Source: Ktedonobacteria bacterium brp13
GTDB taxonomy: Bacteria > Chloroflexota > Ktedonobacteria > Ktedonobacterales > Ktedonobacteraceae
Length of the DNA: 64,000 nt
NCBI GenBank assembly: GCA_015099395.1
Contig: AP024096.1
Span: 6,241,485-6,305,484 of the forward strand
Direction: 5' to 3'
Below are positions 18,559 through 27,333 of the stretch, one piece after another. The notes below the pieces were generated by a model. The model saw only the letters and a list, made by a program, of their open reading frames with translations, was not told where the DNA came from and searched no databases. How positions within the stretch are numbered: the first letter of the stretch is position 1; every line of letters starts with the position of its first letter. Position numbers and translations under genes: made by a program.

Positions 18559-19713
18559 ATGACACAATTTCGCTCTCTGCGATCGTTTGGGCATCCAGGC
18601 GAAGACGATCAATCAAGAGAGGATAGGCAATACATCGTAGGGGCTCGGGAGACGGACGCCATCCCTAGAGAAGGGATGTTTCCAGCGACAGGGATGATGC
18701 CTGGGGAAGGTCTCTTGCCGACAGGGCAGTTTACACCAACGGGTAAGTTGACCCCGACCGCTGGAATGACACCACCATCAGGTTTTAAGCTACAGACGGA
18801 TCATCTTCCGGTGACTGACCACAATCAACAGATTGTTCCTGGCCAGATGATGATGCCGGGACAGCAGACGCAAGTCAGAGTATTACAACTGCGTCAGACG
18901 GGTCAGCAGAGGCCTGTTGCTATGCGTATCTATGACGCACGTAGCAATACGCAATCGTTAGTCTTTGCGCTCCAGTCGACCATGCAAACAACAGGACGGG
19001 CTCCACTGATCATACCAGCCGATAAGAAGCGCACACGTCCGCTTACAGCTGAAGAGGAACGGCAGCATCGGCTGAACCCCCATGTGCGCCATATCCTGGC
19101 AGGCGCAGCGGCACTCTGCATTCTTATGTTTACGATGTTTTCGCTGACCCCATTGGGCAGTGGGCAGAGTGGTATCGCCTTCTTTGATGGAGCCGCCAAT
19201 CTCGTGCATATCAACCAGCCTGGTTGGAGTCTGGTGGGGCAGAATCATGTCACACAACCACAGTCTACAGCGCAACAACCAGTACAGGCAGTGGCAGCGC
19301 CGACATTAAGTGATGGTCTCGGTCTTCCTCAGAGCCAGTATGTTGCAATTGCTGAGCAGGACGCTACAGCCTATGGGATTAGTCCCGTCTACTTCGTGCG
19401 TCAGATTCAGCAGGAGAGTGGCTTTAATCCTTATGCCTACTCTCCAGCTGGAGCGGTTGGTATTGCTCAGTTTGAGCCAGGGACAGCCGCGGGTCTCGGT
19501 GTCAATCCCTATAATCCCATCGATTCATTGAATGGTGCCGCACGCATGATGGCTGGTCTCAGTAATCAATATGGTGGCAACTATGCCAAGGCGCTGGCTG
19601 CTTATAACGCTGGTTCAGGGGCGGTCGATAATGCGGTGGCAGCGGCAGGTGCGAACTGGTTAGCTCTTATGCCTGCCGAGACGCAAAACTATGTAGCAAT
19701 TATCATGGGGTAG
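18559..19713 (+). CDS. Membrane-anchored lytic transglycosylase (SLT domain) with repetitive N-terminal tail
   Basis: 384 residues. The first about 170 residues are hydrophilic and disordered, with repeats of PTG and TPT (FPATGMMPG, LLPTGQFTPTG, LTPTAGMTPPSG). One membrane span (about 178-195, HILAGAAALCILMFTMFSL) follows. The outside part ends in an SLT lysozyme-like domain: IQQESGFNPYAYSPAGAVGIAQ holds the catalytic Glu (QESG), then LAAYNAGSGAVD. It would cut peptidoglycan glycan strands at the membrane. The long cytoplasmic tail is unusual for this family and may be a phosphorylation or docking region. A strong terminator follows. Confidence 0.9.
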   Translation: MTQFRSLRSFGHPGEDDQSREDRQYIVGARETDAIPREGMFPATGMMPGEGLLPTGQFTPTGKLTPTAGMTPPSGFKLQTDHLPVTDHNQQIVPGQMMMPGQQTQVRVLQLRQTGQQRPVAMRIYDARSNTQSLVFALQSTMQTTGRAPLIIPADKKRTRPLTAEEERQHRLNPHVRHILAGAAALCILMFTMFSLTPLGSGQSGIAFFDGAANLVHINQPGWSLVGQNHVTQPQSTAQQPVQAVAAPTLSDGLGLPQSQYVAIAEQDATAYGISPVYFVRQIQQESGFNPYAYSPAGAVGIAQFEPGTAAGLGVNPYNPIDSLNGAARMMAGLSNQYGGNYAKALAAYNAGSGAVDNAVAAAGANWLALMPAETQNYVAIIMG

Positions 19714-19748
19714 GGGAGATTTGCTGCTCCTCTGTCTACCAACCTTGT

Positions 19749-19778
19749 GGGAGAGTCGCATATTGCGGCTCTCCCTTT
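19749..19778 (+). terminator. Rho-independent terminator after lytic transglycosylase
   Basis: Stem GGGAGAGTCGC/GCGGCTCTCCC (11 bp, one T·G wobble) with loop ATATT, followed by TTT. Confidence 0.85.
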
Positions 19779-19983
19779 GTGTTATTTAGATATATCTATA
19801 CAGGTATTTTTTTGTTGAGTGCGTTATATATAACGTGTATCTTCTCATTTGATAGAAGAGCAGCGCTGTTAGTGTGCTTGAAAATCTCTGTAGATGAGGA
19901 TATACTATTTTTTGTCTCGTTGCTCTTTACGCTGATTGTACTTTACTATTGTTTCGTCATTGCCGATAAGGGAAAAGGTCTCT

Positions 19984-20580
19984 ATGCCGGATATCTATAT
20001 CCGCCAACACAATAATATTCTCTGGCTTATTTTGAACAAACATCCTCACAATATGCTGACTGTTGGTATGCTTGAACAACTGGTGGTTGCCTTACAGAGA
20101 GCGCTCCACAAGTCTCCTTCATTGATCGTTATCACTGGTACTGGTGATGAGGCTTTCTGTTCCGGTGTTGAACTGCTTGCTGCAGAGCAGCGGGAGACGT
20201 TTACGTCGCTGGCAACGATGGTGGTAGATGCCATCAGGGGTCTGCGTGATAAGCAGGTTCCAATCGTTGCGCTGGTCAAGGGCAAGGCGCTGGGTGCTGG
20301 CTGTGAATTGGCGGCTCTCTGCGACACCATTATTGCCCGTGATGATGCCCTCTTTCATCTACCCACATCGGCTGAAAGTATCTTTCCTGACTCTTTGACT
20401 GTGACACTCCCGGCCTTTATTGGCAGAGAGGCGACCGCGCAACTGATCCAGAACGCAACGGCGATCGACGCCTACAAGGCCGCACATCTGGGCCTGGTAC
20501 AACAGGTCATCTCAACACGTCGCTTTACTCAAGATGTAGAGGAGCTATTGGTCTTGCTTTCTCTCTCCAGGCAATCTTAG
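19984..20580 (+). CDS. Short enoyl-CoA hydratase/isomerase (crotonase) family protein
   Basis: 198 residues from ATG 19984, supported by AAAAGG just upstream. The crotonase core is clear: SLIVITGTGDEAFCSGVELLA forms the first oxyanion-hole strand, and VALVKGKALGAGCELAALCDTIIARDDALF the second. The usual family length is about 250-260 residues, so the C-terminal helices used for trimer packing and part of the acyl-CoA site are shortened. The catalytic Glu positions of typical hydratases are not obvious, so it could be an isomerase, a thioesterase-like member or a degenerate copy. No beta-oxidation genes are adjacent. Confidence 0.82.
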   Translation: MPDIYIRQHNNILWLILNKHPHNMLTVGMLEQLVVALQRALHKSPSLIVITGTGDEAFCSGVELLAAEQRETFTSLATMVVDAIRGLRDKQVPIVALVKGKALGAGCELAALCDTIIARDDALFHLPTSAESIFPDSLTVTLPAFIGREATAQLIQNATAIDAYKAAHLGLVQQVISTRRFTQDVEELLVLLSLSRQS

Positions 20581-20682
20581 ACCAATAACCGCAGACCTGG
20601 TACCTGATACTGTAAAAAATTACCATGTCATTCGAGTCATCAATAGGATGATCATTGTCGTGTTGTATCAAAGGGGAGGCAT

Positions 20683-22152
20683 ATGGAGCGTAAACGTAAT
20701 GGTAGAGGTGACGCGCGACCCTATCTACCGGTTCTGATTCTTATCAGTAGCCTGTTGTTCTTTGGTACAGCTCTGTACTATGTGCGTGCGGGTATTAATC
20801 CAACCGGTGATGAGCCGCACTTCCTGATTATTACGCAAACCCTGCTGAAGTATCACTCATTGAATGTCATGGCTGATTATCTTCATGGTGACTATCACTC
20901 CTTCTATTCTGCTGTAATTCAGCCGCACATAACGAAGAATGCGCGTGGTCAGACGATGCCGTTGCACAGTATTGGTGGACCATTGCTCTGGCTCATCCCA
21001 TTCGCGCTGTTGGGTAGACTCGGTGCTGTCTGGTTTATCTCCGCGCTTAGTGTTCTTATCATTGTCAATATATACAAATGTATGGTGCTTTTAGGGATTC
21101 GGCCTGACTATGCTTTTATCACAGCGCTCCTCTATACCTGTGCCTCTCCACTCTTCATCTTTTCGTATCTGACATTTATCGAGCCGATCGGTGCATTTAT
21201 CTGTCTGTATGTATTTCGCAAGCTACTTGAAGATGATATGTCGACGCTAACGCTGCTACTCTGCTCCTGTCTGCTGGGCTTGCTGGCCTGGGTGCATATC
21301 CGCCTTGCCTCGTTCGAGGCTCTGCTCTGGAGCTTCATGTGCTATCGTATCTACACACAATGGCGCTGGCGTCGGCCTCTGCTCTATCTCTGGTGGGTCC
21401 TGCCAATCTTCGTTTTGTCGGCACTCTTTGAAGTGTATACTATCGTCTATTGGGGTACCTTTAATCCGAGCGCGAACCAGATCTATGGTGGGAGTACGAT
21501 CTTTGAGGTGCTGCCATTCAAAGGGATGCTCGGGATTTTCTTTGATCAGGACTATGGGTTGCTTGTCTGCTTCCCACTCTGCTTTTTGTTTGTTGCAGGG
21601 ATTGTACTGGCATGGCGTAAGCAATTCCGACGCTATAATTTCTATATACTGCTACTCTCGATCCCCTACATCATAGAATTTACATCCTTCCGCAACTGGG
21701 GTGGTGGCTGGTCGCCACCAGGACGTTTCATGCTCGTGCTCTTACCGCTGTACGCTGTCCTGTTCGGCTTTGCTTTGCAATGCCTACCAGGAAGGCTCTC
21801 ATACGCATTGAGCGCTATCATGTTTGTCTGGGGCTTTGGCTACAATCTACTGGCGTTACTACCGCCAGACTACAGCTTTAATGCATCACCGGCCCATAAT
21901 AACGCCCTGGCGCACATCCAGTTTGGCAACATTGCGCTGACGTCATGGCTACCCTCGGTACAGAGCATAAACCTCTGGGTTCTGTTGCCGTGGATCTTTG
22001 CGTATCTGTTGATAACAGTTGGGGTTATCATCCTGGGCAAGCGAAACAGCGCGCGCCACGACGATGATATACGTGTACAGGTTCCTTCTGAGCTAGCTTC
22101 AGAACAGATATCAACCGGTGTCCAGGCTATTGGCATCACAGGTAGCAAATAA
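20683..22152 (+). CDS. Polytopic membrane protein, GT-C glycosyltransferase-like
   Basis: 489 residues with about ten hydrophobic spans. After the first span, RAGINPTGDEPHFLIITQTLL carries the GDEPHFL acidic motif found in the first outside loop of PMT/ArnT-like GT-C enzymes, which use lipid-linked sugars. The rest is hydrophobic with few conserved residues, ending in a polar cytoplasmic tail. It probably glycosylates an exported acceptor, but substrate and acceptor are unknown. GGGGAGG upstream supports the ATG. No neighbouring polysaccharide genes are present. Confidence 0.72.
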   Translation: MERKRNGRGDARPYLPVLILISSLLFFGTALYYVRAGINPTGDEPHFLIITQTLLKYHSLNVMADYLHGDYHSFYSAVIQPHITKNARGQTMPLHSIGGPLLWLIPFALLGRLGAVWFISALSVLIIVNIYKCMVLLGIRPDYAFITALLYTCASPLFIFSYLTFIEPIGAFICLYVFRKLLEDDMSTLTLLLCSCLLGLLAWVHIRLASFEALLWSFMCYRIYTQWRWRRPLLYLWWVLPIFVLSALFEVYTIVYWGTFNPSANQIYGGSTIFEVLPFKGMLGIFFDQDYGLLVCFPLCFLFVAGIVLAWRKQFRRYNFYILLLSIPYIIEFTSFRNWGGGWSPPGRFMLVLLPLYAVLFGFALQCLPGRLSYALSAIMFVWGFGYNLLALLPPDYSFNASPAHNNALAHIQFGNIALTSWLPSVQSINLWVLLPWIFAYLLITVGVIILGKRNSARHDDDIRVQVPSELASEQISTGVQAIGITGSK

Positions 22153-22167
22153 GGCTGCGAGATAAGA

Positions 22168-22206
22168 GAAACCCCCTCCTTCCTTCGTAAGGGAAGAGGG
22201 GGTTTC
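22168..22206. terminator. Bidirectional terminator between convergent genes
   Basis: GAAACCCCCTCCTTCC and GGGAAGAGGGGGTTTC form a long GC-rich stem with a small mismatch and the loop TTCGTAA. It lies between the stop codons of the membrane protein (22152) and the HAMP protein (22247). Confidence 0.8.
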
Positions 22207-22246
22207 ACATGTCGGCAGTAGTCCAGTTCCTGCATAGTGCTTTCTT

Positions 22247-23971
22247 TTACCTGTTATCATCGAAACCAGTAAATGTTATACGGCCACCACCACCAGGGGA
22301 CGACCTGGGTTTCATGTATGGTGACTTTTGCTGCGGCTGCTGGTTGTAGTCGTAGTCATTTATGGGTAGGTTCGGCAGGTTTGGCAGGTTCGGCTGTGAA
22401 CCTGATGTGCCTGGTGACGATATTGATTGATAGGGTGGTACATTGTTGAGGCTATTGTTGCCGCTAGCAGCATTATTGATGTTTTCGGCGGTGTCAAGCT
22501 GGAAGTTGATGATGCCAGTACGAATCTCTTGACCTAGCGCACTGACCTGGCGCGCACCGCCATACATGTCACTGGCGAAGGTGGTGCTTTGTTTGAGGAG
22601 CTCTTGCAGCATCTGTTGCGTCTCCGGATCAAAGTAGGCACGTGGATGGGTACCAGAATTCTTTGTCGTCTGTGCAACGTTCAGGTTATTTTTGAGGATC
22701 AAGACATTCTGCGTAAAGTTTTCGGCACGCTCTACCTGTTGATACGAGAGAACGTCGAGCTGTTCAGCTGTCGTTTTTGTACGCTGTACGAAGCGGCGGA
22801 AACGTCCTACTGTGAAGTTGAAGGCGTTGGCAAGCATGCCGATGGGGTCGTTACTGACCGGTGCATTGATACGCAGGTCACCTGCACTGACGACGCGCAT
22901 ATCTGTGAAGAGATGTTCCGCTGCATTCGTGAGTGCATCACGCTGGTTACGGGTCTCGTCTAATAGCGTGACCATAGCGTCGAGCATGGCATTGACCGAG
23001 GCGGATACATCGGCGATCTCATCACGTCCGACGACCTGGACACGGCGATCGAGTTGGCCCTGTTCGACGGCCTGTGTGACCTGGCGTAGTTGTCCCAATC
23101 GCCGAATAATGGTTCCTGAGATAAAGAGTCCGACCAGAACAATCAGGATAAAGGCGATAACGGCACTGACAATGGTTGTGATAATCTCTTGCTGGGCTTC
23201 AGCCTGTTCAGCCAGACTTACAGAATCCGCGAGGTAGCTATTGAACTGTGTCAGAGCACGGATCGCGCTCAATGCGTCTGCATTGGTTGGATCAACCTGT
23301 ACCTGTTGCAAATATTTTGCCTGCGCTATATTACCAGCATTAATGTTGGTATTGATAGCCGTTAACGATGCCTGCTGCGACTGCCATGTACGTAACGCAC
23401 TGGAAGCGAGGGCAATCTGTTGTTGCGTCTGATAAGAACGTCCAGCGCTGGCCAGAATCGCTTCTTGTTCTGGATGTTTTGAGAGCAGATCTTGACTAAT
23501 ATAGTTGGTCAGCAATGTATTGTAGAGTGTAATCAAGTTGTTCAGTGATTGTTTGTCCTGTGCGAGTGTCTCCTGGGATGGTTGCTGGGTATCCAGGTCC
23601 GCAATGACGTTACCGACCTGGCTATGAATAACCTGGAGATACTGTCCACCTGTGGTCAGGTTCGTATTGGTCTGTAGCAGGCTTTTGTAGAAATTTGACT
23701 GTTGACTGGCTATTTGTGCATGTTGGATACCAATGTACCCTGAGCCTACAGCTGCAATGATAGCGGCAACCAGGAAACCAAGAATAAGCCTTGTTCCGAT
23801 TGGCAGGTTTATGATCAGATTTCTAGCGCGAGACCTCTGTGGTTGGATACGTAGCAGCGGTTTGCCGTTGAGATCTTTTGTGCTGTTTATTTTGTTGGCA
23901 CCATTGGGTGTGTTCGCTAGCTTGGATGATGTGAGGGGCTGCGAAGGGATAAAGGTATTAGTACGATTCAT
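22247..23971 (-). CDS. Membrane protein with 4-helix sensor and HAMP domain, no output domain
   Basis: 574 residues from ATG 23971, preceded by GAGGA. Two membrane spans (about 65-90, RLILGFLVAAIIAAVGSGYI; and about 270-295, IVSAVIAFILIVLVGLFISG) flank a helical extracytoplasmic sensor. Then comes a HAMP domain (RRLGQLRQVTQAVEQGQLDRR), a second HAMP-like stretch (SAGDLRINAPVSNDPIGMLANAFN) and a helical tail ending in Pro/Asn/Gln-rich low complexity. No kinase, methyl-accepting or cyclase domain is present. The start overlaps the upstream PstS-like gene by 14 bp (ATG inside its last codons), so the two are translationally coupled. Confidence 0.85.
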   Translation of the reverse strand: MNRTNTFIPSQPLTSSKLANTPNGANKINSTKDLNGKPLLRIQPQRSRARNLIINLPIGTRLILGFLVAAIIAAVGSGYIGIQHAQIASQQSNFYKSLLQTNTNLTTGGQYLQVIHSQVGNVIADLDTQQPSQETLAQDKQSLNNLITLYNTLLTNYISQDLLSKHPEQEAILASAGRSYQTQQQIALASSALRTWQSQQASLTAINTNINAGNIAQAKYLQQVQVDPTNADALSAIRALTQFNSYLADSVSLAEQAEAQQEIITTIVSAVIAFILIVLVGLFISGTIIRRLGQLRQVTQAVEQGQLDRRVQVVGRDEIADVSASVNAMLDAMVTLLDETRNQRDALTNAAEHLFTDMRVVSAGDLRINAPVSNDPIGMLANAFNFTVGRFRRFVQRTKTTAEQLDVLSYQQVERAENFTQNVLILKNNLNVAQTTKNSGTHPRAYFDPETQQMLQELLKQSTTFASDMYGGARQVSALGQEIRTGIINFQLDTAENINNAASGNNSLNNVPPYQSISSPGTSGSQPNLPNLPNLPINDYDYNQQPQQKSPYMKPRSSPGGGGRITFTGFDDNR

Positions 23972-24962
23972 TGCGTCTGTCCTCACTCTCCTGTCTGGCT
24001 GGGAGTAATATACTCGCCAGCGTTGCATGATTGGATGGGTTCGTCGTGGAAGCGTCTCCCACGGTAGGTAATTCCATAGCACCGATGGGGATATAGTGTA
24101 ACTGTTGGGCTGTCGCTTGCATGGCTGTAGCGGTCATGTAGTCCAGAAACGCATGAATCAGAGGATCGTTGTCTCCGAGCGTATACATGTGCTCATATGA
24201 CCAGAAGTTATAACGTCCGGCTCCAATATTCTCCAGCGTAGGCTCCTGCCCATCGATTGCGACATATTTGACAGCGGATGTTACGGCAGACAAAGCGACA
24301 TAGCCGATAGCACCTGGCGTCGTAGCGACTAAATTGACAACCTTCTGTGTATCGTCAACCTGTAGTTTGGTACCTTTCTCATCCAGTCCATTAAGGATGT
24401 ACTTGCGAAAGGTCACGCGTGTGCCTGAAGAGTTTGGACGCACGATAGGATTGATAGGAATGTTGGATCCTTGTAGTTCATCCCAATTGTTATATTTGCC
24501 AGTGCTAAAGATATCGATGATATTCTGGCGTGTCAGCGAATTAATCGTGACATCGCGATTGACGATCATCACAAAAGGCGTCACACAGACGATATGATCT
24601 GTCAGATTAGGATCGGGAAAAGCGGCAGGATCGGCATAAATATCGGAGTCACCAATGTTGGTCTTGCCTGTTGTGACCGCTTGTAGTCCAACGAGGCTTC
24701 CACCCCCGCTGACATCGATTTTTGCCTGTGGATACTGCTTTTCAAATGCTTGACTGGCGGCTGTAACCAGAGGCAGTAGCGCAGTTGAACCGCTAACTTT
24801 AATATGCCCACTGATCGTTTGCGCCTGTTGTGCAGTGCCTGCGCAACCAGTAAGTAAAAGTGTGAAGAGCAGTGTTACCACAAAGGGTGGTACGTACTTG
24901 CGATTATGGTGTTGATTTTTATCATGGTGTCGATTTTTTTGTGCAAAGGTAGTACTGATCAT
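23958..24962 (-). CDS. PstS-like phosphate-type substrate-binding lipoprotein
   Basis: 334 residues. A His-rich N-terminus (HHDKNQHHNRK) precedes a signal segment with lipobox LLLTGCAG at about residues 35-42. The PBP-like domain has IKVSGSTALLPLVTAASQAFE, IDVSGGGSLVGLQAV, IGDSDIYADP and VRPNSSGTRVTFRKYIL, the Ser/Thr/Asp residues that coordinate phosphate in PstS relatives. There is no pstCAB downstream; instead the gene is coupled to an orphan HAMP protein. It may act as a periplasmic-side sensor ligand carrier rather than a transporter part. ATG 24962 is the first clean start. Confidence 0.88.
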   Translation of the reverse strand: MISTTFAQKNRHHDKNQHHNRKYVPPFVVTLLFTLLLTGCAGTAQQAQTISGHIKVSGSTALLPLVTAASQAFEKQYPQAKIDVSGGGSLVGLQAVTTGKTNIGDSDIYADPAAFPDPNLTDHIVCVTPFVMIVNRDVTINSLTRQNIIDIFSTGKYNNWDELQGSNIPINPIVRPNSSGTRVTFRKYILNGLDEKGTKLQVDDTQKVVNLVATTPGAIGYVALSAVTSAVKYVAIDGQEPTLENIGAGRYNFWSYEHMYTLGDNDPLIHAFLDYMTATAMQATAQQLHYIPIGAMELPTVGDASTTNPSNHATLASILLPARQESEDRRNESY

Positions 24963-25306
24963 ACAGATAACCTGGACTTCCTACGCTATTTAGAAAGCAG
25001 TTGTGCTTTTATGAAATGAGTGTTCAAAATATTTCCTTGATGATCATAGAGGAGCGTTGTTAAGCTATTGTTATACAAGTGTTAAATTGCAGTGGTCCTT
25101 ATAGCTATGAAGTTAGTCCAGAGGCTGGGCCGAAACTATAGTATATTTTGTGATCTCTGTGATCTGAATATAGTACTAATGGATGAGAATAGCGCATACC
25201 AAAATTTTTCTAAAAGGATGGAGGGAACTTTTTGTCGATGTGGAACGTCATAACATCGGTGGTGAGGGAAAAGGATGTAATGAACCACCGAAAAGGAGTT
25301 CTTTCG

Positions 25307-25882
25307 ATGCAAACTGTTCATAAGACGTGTGGAAAACAGCATCGCCTGTTATTCTCATTGATGACTCTGCTCTTACTCTGCCTGTTTATATTGGCTGGCT
25401 GCGGATATAGTAGTGATAATAACGGTCAAAGTTCGACGACGGGAAACCCCGGGCAGGGTGGAATTACTCCTGCACCGCCGGTAGCGCAGCCTACGAAAGG
25501 TGGGACTACTGGTACGATTGTGACAGGGAATCCTGATGGTTGTCCGATGGCTACGGAGTATACCGCTGATCCAGTGAAGGCAAATGTAGTAGTAACTCCA
25601 TCGGGTAGCATGACAACGGTACATGCACATGTCGGTGATGTCATCGAAATTCATATGCCCTTTGGCGAGAGCTGGAGTGGTCCAAGTAGCTCGCAAGGCA
25701 ACCTTAGTTTGCAGCAACCATCTGGCTATGGACTCAAGAGTGATAAGTCCTGCGTATGGCGCTTTACCGCCCAGAGTACAGGGACGACTGCACTCCAGTT
25801 TAATAGCCGTCCTATATGTAAAGCTGGACAGATGTGCCCGATGTATATTGCCGTGGTGCCAGTGACAGTAGCCGTGAGCTAG
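25307..25882 (+). CDS. Lipoprotein of unknown function, chagasin-like features
   Basis: 191 residues from ATG 25307, chosen for AAAAGGAG 8 nt upstream; ATG 25280 is an alternative. A signal segment with lipobox FILAGCGY is followed by a Gly/Thr/Pro-rich linker. The folded part has VHAHVGDVIEIHMPFGESW, SCVWRFTAQSTGTTALQF and a closing VVPVTVAVS strand. The order (G-D-x-I-x-I, W, VW-F, small beta strand) recalls the chagasin/I42 cysteine-protease inhibitor fold, but the hallmark NPTTGY loop is not seen. Four Cys in the C-terminal half may form disulfides. Function unknown. Confidence 0.75.
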   Translation: MQTVHKTCGKQHRLLFSLMTLLLLCLFILAGCGYSSDNNGQSSTTGNPGQGGITPAPPVAQPTKGGTTGTIVTGNPDGCPMATEYTADPVKANVVVTPSGSMTTVHAHVGDVIEIHMPFGESWSGPSSSQGNLSLQQPSGYGLKSDKSCVWRFTAQSTGTTALQFNSRPICKAGQMCPMYIAVVPVTVAVS

Positions 25883-25953
25883 CGCCCTCAAGTTGTTGAG
25901 GTTGAGAGCTGGTGAACGTACCTATTAACAATACCATTTCTCTCTTTTTTGAG

Positions 25954-26034
25954 AACTCGCAAGAAGTTGGTGTACTTCCCCTCATCGTCTTCCCCCTGGA
26001 CGATGTGTAGACCAACATCTTGCGAGTTTTTTTT
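25954..26034 (+). terminator. Large two-tier rho-independent terminator
   Basis: Outer arms 25954-25971 and 26011-26028 pair over 17 of 18 positions (AACTCGCAAGA.GTTGGT). An inner hairpin CATCGTC/GACGATG lies at 25983-26005. The outer arm runs into a T-tract. It ends transcription of the lipoprotein gene. Confidence 0.88.
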
Positions 26035-26138
26035 AATGCGGAATTTGCGGAGAGCACATACATTGCTCTTCACTCTCTCAACCAGCCTGCATATATATTT
26101 ATATAGTATTTTCCACATGATTATGGTGAACTCCACTG

Positions 26139-26167
26139 TTGACAAGATTTCTGGACGTATTTACAAT
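26139..26167 (+). promoter_or_regulatory. Near-consensus sigma-70 promoter
   Basis: TTGACA (26139-26144), 17-bp spacer, TACAAT (26162-26167). The next downstream starts are the small ORF at 26258 and the gene at 26695. Confidence 0.75.
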
Positions 26168-26170
26168 AGA

Positions 26171-26186
26171 TGTAACGGTGGTTACA
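26171..26186. promoter_or_regulatory. Operator-like inverted repeat at the transcription start
   Basis: TGTAACGGTGGTTACA is a perfect 6-4-6 inverted repeat placed 3 bp after the -10 box, where a bound repressor would block initiation. Confidence 0.55.
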
Positions 26187-26257
26187 GATATGCAAGGATG
26201 AGTATATCCTTTGCTCACCAGATAAGATTTTGTCAGTGCAAGACCAGGAGTAAATTT

Positions 26258-26434
26258 ATGTTAGAAAGACGATTTGCAGTCCCGCAGGGGGGGACGACGA
26301 GCGCTATTCAGCTGCTCAGATCAACATTTCTCGCGATTTTAGCTACCGCGGCTATTTCAGCTACTTCAGCCTCGCGCCATCTCCTGGCCTCTTCCTCCAC
26401 TCACGCACCTTCTATGTGTATGCGCACCTGTTAA
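26258..26434 (+). CDS. Small Ala/Ser-rich hydrophobic protein (58 residues), unknown
   Basis: The ATG at 26258 has GGAG 7 nt upstream and lies about 90 bp below the promoter at 26139. The product starts MLERRFAVPQGGTTSA, with basic residues, then STFLAILATAAISATSAS, a membrane or signal-peptide-like stretch, then a Ser/His/Cys-containing end. I recognise no family. It could be a real small secreted or membrane protein, or a leader peptide for the downstream pair at 26695-28186. Support is contextual (promoter, operator, ribosome-binding site). Confidence 0.4.
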   Translation: MLERRFAVPQGGTTSAIQLLRSTFLAILATAAISATSASRHLLASSSTHAPSMCMRTC

Positions 26435-26694
26435 TAGCAGGATTTATGCATGCATAGACGCTAGCCAGACTACCAATCCACATTCACTGTGGCTCAAGCG
26501 GTAACTGCTCGTCTCCTCATTTTGCTTTCTGCCATGATGCTCTCTATATTCCACAGGCGAGAGAACAGATCAACATAAGATCTCTCTATCTCTTTGCACC
26601 CATTTTTGTATTCGTTGCATCGTATCCGTTTTGAGCATCATCCGGGCATCTTTTTACTACAAGCAAGCAAACTATAATAATAGAGGTGTATCTG

Positions 26695-27333
26695 ATGTTA
26701 CAACATACTCTTCCTACTAAGACCCAGCACTTTTCTGATCTGACCGGTAACCGGAGTATCAAGGGGCAGATCGATCTCATTGTGTTACGCCATATGGCTC
26801 AGCGTGTACTTCTGACGCTGCGTACCAGCGAGCCTGGTGTAGAGGTAGCTTCTATTCCACAGCTTTTTGAGCTTGCTGAGCGCAAGGGTAGTTTCCACCG
26901 TATCGCGCTCTATCGACCGGAGATCTTGCGTCAGCTAGAGACTATCTCGTTTGTTGGCTTTGTAAGTGCATGGCAAGACCGTGTTGATGAGATGGCACGC
27001 GCTGAGCTCTACCGTATGGACCAGCATATCTTCCCGGCGCTCTTACGCATGCCTGGTCTGTTGGGTTACTCTTCACTGGAGTTACGGCCAGGACGCTGGT
27101 ACAACCTGGTATTGTTACAGAATCTAGCTACGGGTACTGAACTGAAGGAGAGCGGCGCGCATCAATATGCTGCGTATCAACTGGCCCCCAAAGTCTATTC
27201 GTGGATACGTCTGCACAATGGCATTTTCCCTGGTGGATTGGCAGTGATGCAGCCAAAGCTCTTGACGACCAAACATTACTCTTTCCATGAAGAGGAGCAG
27301 AACTTTCGTATGTTCAAGATAGCGTATGAGTAG
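26695..27333 (+). CDS. Conserved-looking soluble protein, family not recognised
   Basis: 212 residues from ATG 26695, with AGAGGTG upstream; the in-frame GTG at 26686 lies within that site. No membrane span or signal. Visible features are an even helical N-terminal half (LRHMAQRVLLTLRTSEPG, SIPQLFELAERKGSFHRI) and a C-terminal half with strands and aromatic residues (LELRPGRWYNLVLLQNLATG, FPGGLAVMQPKLL, HYSFHEEEQNFRMFKIAYE) that hints at a ferredoxin-like alpha/beta fold. The stop overlaps the next start by 8 bp, so both products are made together and may act together. Confidence 0.7.
   Translation: MLQHTLPTKTQHFSDLTGNRSIKGQIDLIVLRHMAQRVLLTLRTSEPGVEVASIPQLFELAERKGSFHRIALYRPEILRQLETISFVGFVSAWQDRVDEMARAELYRMDQHIFPALLRMPGLLGYSSLELRPGRWYNLVLLQNLATGTELKESGAHQYAAYQLAPKVYSWIRLHNGIFPGGLAVMQPKLLTTKHYSFHEEEQNFRMFKIAYE

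Noticed and set aside
25949-26257. Upstream extension of the 58-residue small ORF
   Set aside because: The frame runs through the terminator hairpin and promoter, so only the ATG at 26258 makes sense.
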